Shown one piece after another: positions 58,785 through 64,000 of a stretch of 64,000 nucleotides of DNA. This stretch comes from Pseudolysinimonas sp051954455. GTDB taxonomy: Bacteria > Actinomycetota > Actinomycetes > Actinomycetales > Microbacteriaceae. The notes beneath the pieces are model-generated. The model did not search any database. It had not been told where the DNA came from and saw only the letters and a list, made by a program, of their open reading frames with translations. The DNA is taken from positions 54,974 through 118,973 of the forward strand of contig NZ_JBQCHS010000034.1 in NCBI RefSeq assembly GCF_051954455.1, in the 5' to 3' direction. Both the position numbers and the translations under genes were made by a program. Numbering within the stretch: position 1 is the stretch's first letter; each line of letters opens with the position of its first letter.

Positions 58785-59995
58785 GCGCCGGCCCCGTCGA
58801 GCTGCTCCTCGACGACGAGCTTCGTCGCCCCGAGGTCGACGACCGTGCCCGGGATCACCGGGGTCGGCTCGTCGGCGCGCAGCAGCTGCGGCGGCTTCCC
58901 GGGCAGCACGACGTTGGTGCCGTTGCGCGAGCGCAGGTCCGTCACGACGACGGTGTCGCCCTCGAGCGCGATGCGGACGTGGCTCCGGGAGACGTCGGGG
59001 TCGCCCTCGAGCGGGACGAGGCGCGGCATCCGGCCGTCGACGACCCGCGCCGTCGGCGCCCGGCCGAGGATGAGCTCGCCGTCGATCGGCTCGCGGCGGT
59101 CGCCGGGGAGCACCAGGGCGAAGCGACGGGTGGCGGCGGCCGCGGCGATCTCGTGTGCGGCGGGCCGCGGACGCTCCGAGCGGCCCGGGATGGTGCCGCT
59201 CAGGACGGTCTCGCCGTCGTGGTCGCCGTCGTCGGCGGGATCCTGCGGGGCCGGCGACGCCGAGACCAGGTCGCTCGGGGCGGGGGGCGCGTCGGGAGCC
59301 GGCTCCTCCTCCTCGTCGACGGCGGGCCGCATGGCGGCGTCCTCGACGGGGCGGATGATCGTCGACTCGAAGAGGCGGTCGTAGCCGAAGCCGCCCTCCT
59401 CCGGCTCGACCATGGTGTGCTCGGGGACCGGGGTCGGGGCGGGCGCCAGGGCCGGCGGGGGCGCCGGGACCGCGACCGGCGCCGCGACGACGACCGGCTC
59501 GGGGGCGGGCACCGATGCGGGGGACGGCTCGGACGGGACCACCGACTCGGCCCGCGGCGCGGCGGCGGGCGTCGCGCCCCCGGTCAGTTCGATGCGGGTC
59601 CCGAACACCGCGCCGCGCTCGAGCGGCAGCGCCGTGCCCGCCTCGACGCCCGGGGCGGCGAGCTCGACGCACGCGCCGTCGAGCTCGTGCTCGAGCCAGG
59701 TGCGGGCGCCCTGCCCGGTGAGCTCGCGGCCGTCCGCCCGGACCACCGCGGCGCCGCGGACCACCGCGTGCCGGGGGTTGCCGCTCGCGTCGGTCGCCAC
59801 GAGGGCGAACCCGGGCACGTCGCCGAGACCCGCCCCGGCGAGGACCTCGAGCACCGCCTCGACCGGGTCGGCGGCGCCGAGCGCCGTGAGCAGCGCGTCG
59901 GCCCGCTCGGGGCCGCCGTCGACGAGGAGCGCGCCCGAACCTCCGACGACCGCCAGCCAGCGGCCGCCCGGATCGGAGGTGACGCGCGCGGTCAC
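58781..59995 (-). CDS. FHA domain protein with unknown N-terminal domain
   Basis: A 404-residue protein: an N-terminal alpha/beta module of about 130 residues not recognised (RWLAVVGGSGALLVDGGPE), a Pro/Ala/Glu-rich linker, and a C-terminal FHA domain (about 300-400) with LILGRAPTARVVDG, the DVSRSHVRIALEGD pocket and DLRSRNGTNVVLPG, all intact. It is translated in overlap with the phosphatase upstream (GTGA) and the kinase downstream (ATGA), so it probably works in the same signalling complex as adaptor or substrate. Confidence 0.85.
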   Translation of the reverse strand: MTARVTSDPGGRWLAVVGGSGALLVDGGPERADALLTALGAADPVEAVLEVLAGAGLGDVPGFALVATDASGNPRHAVVRGAAVVRADGRELTGQGARTWLEHELDGACVELAAPGVEAGTALPLERGAVFGTRIELTGGATPAAAPRAESVVPSEPSPASVPAPEPVVVAAPVAVPAPPPALAPAPTPVPEHTMVEPEEGGFGYDRLFESTIIRPVEDAAMRPAVDEEEEPAPDAPPAPSDLVSASPAPQDPADDGDHDGETVLSGTIPGRSERPRPAAHEIAAAAATRRFALVLPGDRREPIDGELILGRAPTARVVDGRMPRLVPLEGDPDVSRSHVRIALEGDTVVVTDLRSRNGTNVVLPGKPPQLLRADEPTPVIPGTVVDLGATKLVVEEQLDGAGA

Positions 59996-60828
59996 GAGAT
60001 CCCCCGCGGCAGCGTGTCCTCGAGCTCGCGCGGGCGCTCGCGCGTGCCGGTGCCGACGATCGGGTCCTCGGCCGATCCCGGCGTCTCGACGACGATAGCG
60101 GTCACGTTGTCGCGCCCGCCGGCGGCGAGCGCCGCGTCGACGAGCGCGTCCGCGAGCGAGCCGTCGCGGCTCGAATGGGAGGCGAGGAGGTGCTCGATGC
60201 GCTCCAGGGGAAGCTCCTTGGTCAGGCCGTCGGAGCAGACGACGAACGTCTGCCCGGGGGCGTAGGGCAGCAGCCAGACGTCGACCTCGACGGTGTCGAA
60301 CGGCCCGACCGCGCGGGTGATCGTGTTGCGCTCGGGGTGCTGATCGGCGTCGACCGGGTCGAGCGCCCCCGCGTCGATGAGCTCCTGGACCACGGAGTGG
60401 TCGACGGTGAGCTGCGTGAGCGCGCGGCCGTTCCAGCGGTAGACGCGGGAGTCGCCGACGTTGACGAGGGTCCAATGGATCTCGCCGCCGGGCCCCGTGG
60501 TGACGGCGAGGCCGGTGAGCGTCGTGCCGGACAGAGCCTCTGCGCCGAGCGCGTGCACGGCGGCGTTCGCGGCGTGGACGGCGGCGACCAGCTCGGCCGC
60601 CGTGGTCGGCCCGTCGGCGGCGATCGCCGCGTCGATGACCTCGATGGTCCGACGGGAGGCGACGTCGCCGCGGTCGTGTCCGCCCATCCCGTCGGCGACC
60701 AGATAGAGCGGGAACCGGGCGAGGACGCTGTCCTCGTTCACCGCACGCACATGGCCGAGCTCGCTGCGGGCACTCGCACGCGGCGGCTCGTCGCGCGGAG
60801 CCGAGGAGGGAGCGCTCACCCGCTCCAT
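59992..60828 (-). CDS. PP2C-family Ser/Thr phosphatase, copy 1
   Basis: A 278-residue soluble PPM phosphatase. Metal ligands and motifs are intact: VNEDSVLAR, VADGMGGHDRGDVAS, LVNVGDSRVYRW, TVDHSVVQELIDAG, VCSDGLTKELP and GGRDNVTAIVVE. It should reverse phosphorylation by the two kinases of the locus. ATG 60828 with binding site GGGAGGGG; a GTG nine bases later is also in frame. It overlaps the FHA gene by GTGA. Confidence 0.93.
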   Translation of the reverse strand: MERVSAPSSAPRDEPPRASARSELGHVRAVNEDSVLARFPLYLVADGMGGHDRGDVASRRTIEVIDAAIAADGPTTAAELVAAVHAANAAVHALGAEALSGTTLTGLAVTTGPGGEIHWTLVNVGDSRVYRWNGRALTQLTVDHSVVQELIDAGALDPVDADQHPERNTITRAVGPFDTVEVDVWLLPYAPGQTFVVCSDGLTKELPLERIEHLLASHSSRDGSLADALVDAALAAGGRDNVTAIVVETPGSAEDPIVGTGTRERPRELEDTLPRGIS

Positions 60829-60889
60829 TGAACACCCCTCCCGCGCGGGTTCGAGCAGCGCTCGGCTGCGATCCAGCCGAGGTCGTCCC

Positions 60890-61675
60890 TCACGCCGCCG
60901 TCCCGCCGGTATCCGGGACCGCGTCGAGCAGCCCCAGATCGTCGACGGTGACCAGCCGCGTCGCGACCGCATGCTCGACCAGCCGCAGGCGACGGTTGGT
61001 CGCCAGATTGCCGCGACCGCCGCGGAGCCCGGTCACGCCGATCCGGTCGAGCTTCTCGCAGACGGTGTCGAGCTTGCGGTTGAAGGCCGTGAGCGTCCAG
61101 CCGAGACGGTCGGCGGCCTCCGCGGAGCCCGGGATCTCGGCGCGGCCGGTCGGCCGGTCGCGCAGCAGCGGCTCCGCGAGCGCCACGATCAGCCGGCGCT
61201 GACCGCGGGTGAGCGGCACGTGCCCGACGAGGTCCGCCGTCGGCGTCGAGGCGGTCGGGGTCGTCGCGACCGGGGGGCCGAAGACCGGGGCGTCGCTCGA
61301 GACCTCGAGCTCGTAGTTCGCGGTTCCCGCCGCGAACACGATGCGGGTCCGATCGAAGACGAGCGGGAGCCGCGTGCCGGGCGGCAAGGAGGCCTGGAGC
61401 TGTCCGCTGCCGTCGGTGAGGCGCGCGGAGAGCCGCCCGGTGTTCTCGATCCACCAAAGGCCGCCCTCGATGTGCAGGCGGAGGAAACGGCGCTGGACGT
61501 ACGGGTTGTCGTCGACGGTCAGATCCGCGTCGCGGCCGATCGAGAACTCGGAACCGGGCGCCACCTCGGCGCGGACGTCGCCGTAGCGCACCTGCAGCGT
61601 GCCGAGCGCCGGCGGTTCGGTGACGACCTCAGCGGGCGCCGCGACGACAGCCACCGCCCCGCTGCGCAGCGCCAT
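60890..61675 (-). CDS. FHA-like protein with C-terminal helix-turn-helix, copy 2
   Basis: A 261-residue paralogue of the protein at 56407-57132: FHA-type domain with SIGRDADLTVDDNPYVQRRF and the same C-terminal helical domain, LTRGQRRLIVALAEPLL, EAADRLGWTLTAFNRKLDTV, EKLDRIGVTGLRGG and LVEHAVATRLVTVDDLGLLD. The pocket Ser/His of FHA are replaced (VQRR), so phosphopeptide binding may be lost in this copy. It follows the second phosphatase gene directly (ATG adjacent to TAG) and precedes phosphatase copy 1 by 61 bases. Confidence 0.8.
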   Translation of the reverse strand: MALRSGAVAVVAAPAEVVTEPPALGTLQVRYGDVRAEVAPGSEFSIGRDADLTVDDNPYVQRRFLRLHIEGGLWWIENTGRLSARLTDGSGQLQASLPPGTRLPLVFDRTRIVFAAGTANYELEVSSDAPVFGPPVATTPTASTPTADLVGHVPLTRGQRRLIVALAEPLLRDRPTGRAEIPGSAEAADRLGWTLTAFNRKLDTVCEKLDRIGVTGLRGGRGNLATNRRLRLVEHAVATRLVTVDDLGLLDAVPDTGGTAA

Positions 61676-62551
61676 CTACGGCCTCCTCGGCCTCGTATCC
61701 TCGAGCTCGTTCCCCGGTGTCCGGTCGAGAGTCTGCTCGTCGATCGGCGAGTCCGCCAGACCCACGAACTCGGGGCGCACGACCACCGCGGTGACGTTGT
61801 CGCGGCCGCCCGCGGCGACGGCGGCGGCGACCAGCCCGTCCGCGTCCGCCCCCTGGTCGAGCAGCTGCGCGATCCCCCGGTCGTCGAGCTCCTTGGTCAG
61901 CCCGTCGGAGCAGATCAGCAGAACCGGGGCCGGGCCGGGCAGGCGCAGATCGAGCACCCGGACGTCGGGCAGCACCGAATCGTGCGCTCCCAGCGCGCGG
62001 GTGACGACGTTCCGATCGGGATGGAACTCCGCCTGCTCGGCGGTGATCACGCCCGCGTCCTGCAGCTCCTGCACGAGCGAGTGATCGGTGGTGAGCTGGT
62101 GCAGCGCGGCACCGTCCCACCCGTAGACCCGGGAGTCCCCGACGTTGACGAGCAGCCACGACGCGGGCTCGACCAGGATGACGGCGGACAGGGTCGTCCC
62201 CGCGATGCTCCCCGCGCCGATCGTCTCCGCCCCGACCGACTCGGCGCCCGCGCGGACGTCGTCGCCGACCGCGCGCACGTCGGCGTTGGCGACGCGCACG
62301 GCGTCGCGCACGCTGCCCGGATCGGACGGACCGCCCGATCCGATGAGGGCGCGCAACGCCTCGATCGCCGCGCGACTCGCGCGGTCGCCGGCCGCGTGAC
62401 CGCCCATCCCGTCGGCGACCGCGAACACCGGGGCCTCGGCGAGCAGGGAGTCCTCGTTGACCGCGCGCACCGTCCCGCGGTCGGTCGCGGCGCTCACCCG
62501 CAGCACCAGTTCGCCGGCGGGCAGCGCGATCCTCTGCACGCTCTCCGTCAT
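61676..62551 (-). CDS. PP2C-family Ser/Thr phosphatase, copy 2
   Basis: A 291-residue PPM phosphatase with all motifs, VNEDSLLAE, VADGMGGHAAGDRAS, LVNVGDSRVYGW, TTDHSLVQELQDAG, ICSDGLTKELDD and GGRDNVTAVVV. It pairs with the kinase encoded 109 bases upstream. A -10-like TATCGT at 62636-62631 could give it its own promoter. Confidence 0.92.
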   Translation of the reverse strand: MTESVQRIALPAGELVLRVSAATDRGTVRAVNEDSLLAEAPVFAVADGMGGHAAGDRASRAAIEALRALIGSGGPSDPGSVRDAVRVANADVRAVGDDVRAGAESVGAETIGAGSIAGTTLSAVILVEPASWLLVNVGDSRVYGWDGAALHQLTTDHSLVQELQDAGVITAEQAEFHPDRNVVTRALGAHDSVLPDVRVLDLRLPGPAPVLLICSDGLTKELDDRGIAQLLDQGADADGLVAAAVAAGGRDNVTAVVVRPEFVGLADSPIDEQTLDRTPGNELEDTRPRRP

Positions 62552-62660
62552 CGTGGTCTCCGTCCGGCCCAGGGTGCCGCAGCGATCGCCGACCAGCCAT
62601 GCGCCGGATCGACCGTCTCGTCGAGGACAGACGATACCGGCGCCGGATCGGCGGCGGGTC

Positions 62661-63860
62661 CTACCCTCCCGAGACCGCGCCGACCACGAACGCGGTCACG
62701 ATCGCGGCGAGCGCGATGAGGGCCAGGCCTCCGAGCGCGATGCCGACGAGGAGGCCGACGCGGCCGCGGCGCATCGACGACGCGAGCCCGAGGGCCGCGC
62801 TCGGCCCGGCGGCGGGGAGGGGCGCGACACGCGAGGACGGCGCCCCGGGTGCCGCGTGCGCGACCGGCGACGGCTGATCGGCCGCCCGCGGGGGAGCGTC
62901 GTGCGGCACCGGCGCCGGCGCGGGGGGCTCGGAGGACGGGAGCTCGATGCCCGTCGGCGCGTACCCCAGCTCGAGCTCGACCCGCTGCAGCGCTCGCGCG
63001 AACTCCATCATGCTCGGCCAGCGGTCCTCCCGTCGCGGGGCGAGCCCTCGCGCGAGAGCCGCCTGCAACGACGCCGGGAGGTCGGTGCGGGTCATCGGCG
63101 TGACCTCGCCCCGCTCGATGCGCTCGATCAGGTCGAGCTGCCCGTTCGGACCGCCGGGCACCTCGAACGGCGTGCGCCCCGCGAGCACCGTGTACAGCGT
63201 GGCGGCAAGCGAGAACACGTCGGATCGCACGTCGGGCTCCGGGGCCTCGTCGAACATCTCGGGTGGCGACCACGGCACGCTGAGCCCCGGCCCCTCGGGG
63301 TCGGGCTCGCCGCTCGGGTGCTCCGCCGAGGCTGCGTGCGCGGGGTCGGGGCCTCCCCCGCCGAGGCCGACCTGCTCGAAGACCGTGGCGATGCCGAAGT
63401 CCGCCAGCGCCGGCCAGCCGTAGTCGTTGGCGAGCACGTTGGCGGGCTTGATGTCGCGGTGCAGGATGCCGGCACCGTGCAGCGTGGCGACGGCGCCGGC
63501 GATGCGGATGCCGGTGCGCAGCGCGTCGGCGACCGTGAGCGGCTTGCTCTTGTAGCGCTCCGCGAGATTCGGGCGGGAGCAGTACTCCATGACCAGGTAG
63601 GGTCGGCCGTCCGCCGCGATCCCCGCCTGATAGATCGTGACGATGTACGGATGCGTCGAGAGCGCCGCCATGAGGTTCGCCTCGCGGACGAAGGCGGCGC
63701 GCACGGCGTCGGTCAGCTGCCCCGTGAGGACCTTCACCGCGACCTGGCGCCGGGGCAGCTCCTGCTCGTAGAGGAAGACATCGGAGAACCCGCCGATCCC
63801 GAGCACCCGCACGGGCGTGTACCCGTCGAGGACGGGTGGAGCGGCCGGGTCGCGCTGCAC
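62661..63860 (-). CDS. Ser/Thr protein kinase, PknB-like, short form
   Basis: A 399-residue paralogue of the kinase at 57129-58784. Kinase domain 13-290: VLGIGGFSDVFLYEQ, Lys43, HRDIKPANVLAND (Asp136), DFG 154-156, WSPPEMF. A proline-rich linker leads to a single C-terminal span (about 372-395, VGIALGGLALIALAAIV), after which only four residues follow, so unlike its paralogue it has no external sensor domain. The GTG at 63860 is six bases after the -10 box TAGCCT. It is the first gene of the signalling cluster. Confidence 0.93.
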   Translation of the reverse strand: MQRDPAAPPVLDGYTPVRVLGIGGFSDVFLYEQELPRRQVAVKVLTGQLTDAVRAAFVREANLMAALSTHPYIVTIYQAGIAADGRPYLVMEYCSRPNLAERYKSKPLTVADALRTGIRIAGAVATLHGAGILHRDIKPANVLANDYGWPALADFGIATVFEQVGLGGGGPDPAHAASAEHPSGEPDPEGPGLSVPWSPPEMFDEAPEPDVRSDVFSLAATLYTVLAGRTPFEVPGGPNGQLDLIERIERGEVTPMTRTDLPASLQAALARGLAPRREDRWPSMMEFARALQRVELELGYAPTGIELPSSEPPAPAPVPHDAPPRAADQPSPVAHAAPGAPSSRVAPLPAAGPSAALGLASSMRRGRVGLLVGIALGGLALIALAAIVTAFVVGAVSGG

Positions 63861-63866
63861 GGGGTC

Positions 63867-63872
63867 AGGCTA
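63867..63872 (-). promoter_or_regulatory. -10 box TAGCCT of the signalling cluster
   Basis: On the minus strand TAGCCT at 63872-63867 is followed by GACCCC and the GTG start at 63860, the leaderless spacing. It could drive the whole series of seven overlapping or closely spaced genes down to 56407. Confidence 0.5.
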
Positions 63873-63914
63873 GCGGAGGCGGGTCCTGACGACCCGAGCG
63901 TGTGTTGTGGCCTC

Positions 63915-64000
63915 GAATCGTGGGGGTGCGGCGGCCGGCCGGGGGGGCGGCCCCCCGGGGGGCCCACAACGACCGGTGGGGCCCCCGCCAGGATAACCGC
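63915..64000. other. G/C homopolymer-rich tail of the window, no gene seen
   Basis: Runs of seven G, six C and six G in a few dozen bases around 63935-63985 with no open frame that resembles a protein and no recognised motif. It may be a real intergenic spacer or a low-quality contig end. Confidence 0.5.

Noticed and set aside
1..64000. CRISPR arrays, tRNA or rRNA genes, insertion sequences, prophage genes
   Set aside because: No regularly spaced repeats, no tRNA-like cloverleaf noticed in the short gaps, and no transposase, integrase or phage structural gene among the proteins. A tRNA scan program would be needed to be certain.

Overview
The window is very GC-rich, gene-dense bacterial chromosome with third-position G/C bias, GTG starts, ATGA/GTGA stop-start overlaps and many promoters with a TANNNT -10 box six to nine bases before the start codon (leaderless or nearly leaderless transcripts). 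Together with a single-chain FHA/FtsK-SpoIIIE type VII secretion ATPase, WXG100-like proteins, coenzyme F420 genes and two MoxR-DUF58-transglutaminase operons, this points to an actinobacterium, most likely of the Microbacteriaceae. The family assignment is inference from gene content. No rRNA, tRNA, CRISPR array, phage or insertion sequence was recognised, and no gene-free stretch exceeds about 150 bases.

Layout. 0.1-3.6 kb: ABC-2 exporter with a DesK/DesR-type two-component system. 3.6-5.5 kb: double-GNAT acetyltransferase and methyltransferase. 5.6-8.0 kb (minus): DUF177-rpmF-rnc-mutM. 8.0-13.1 kb: cofD, a GNAT, cofC (minus) and a three-gene FecCD-type ABC cassette of the kind proposed to import F420-0. 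13.1-19.7 kb: MoxR-DUF58-TgpA operon divergent from marR-MATE across a shared AT-rich operator/promoter. 19.7-23.5 kb: cofE, an ABC-F gene with an upstream leader peptide, and an F420-dependent luciferase-like oxidoreductase. 23.5-36.4 kb: housekeeping genes coaD, recG, corA, rsmD, thiL, DUF3515, ddl, gpsA, plsC, murA, leuD, leuC, plus a leucine-rich leader peptide ahead of leuC.

36.4-63.9 kb is a type VII-like secretion and signalling island: an FHA protein, a 1490-residue FHA/FtsK ATPase, an abundant-type WXG100 protein, a second small helical protein, a 462-residue helical/membrane candidate substrate, three unknown genes, a second MoxR-DUF58-transglutaminase set whose transglutaminase-like protein has lost its catalytic Cys and His, a 1853-residue membrane-anchored cadherin-like/FN3 protein, and a duplicated signalling module (two Ser/Thr kinases, two PP2C phosphatases, one FHA protein, two FHA-helix-turn-helix proteins).

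The most interesting unexplained signal is an 18-bp palindrome, ATGGGGAG-NN-CTCCCCAT, found exactly three times that I could see, each time upstream of a transcript of the secretion island (ATPase/FHA, WXG100, giant surface protein). In two of the three it lies precisely 23 bases before a TANNNT -10 box. This suggests a dedicated activator, for which the two FHA-HTH proteins coded beside the third copy are the obvious candidates. A kinase/phosphatase-controlled regulon for a minimal type VII system would be the consequent hypothesis.
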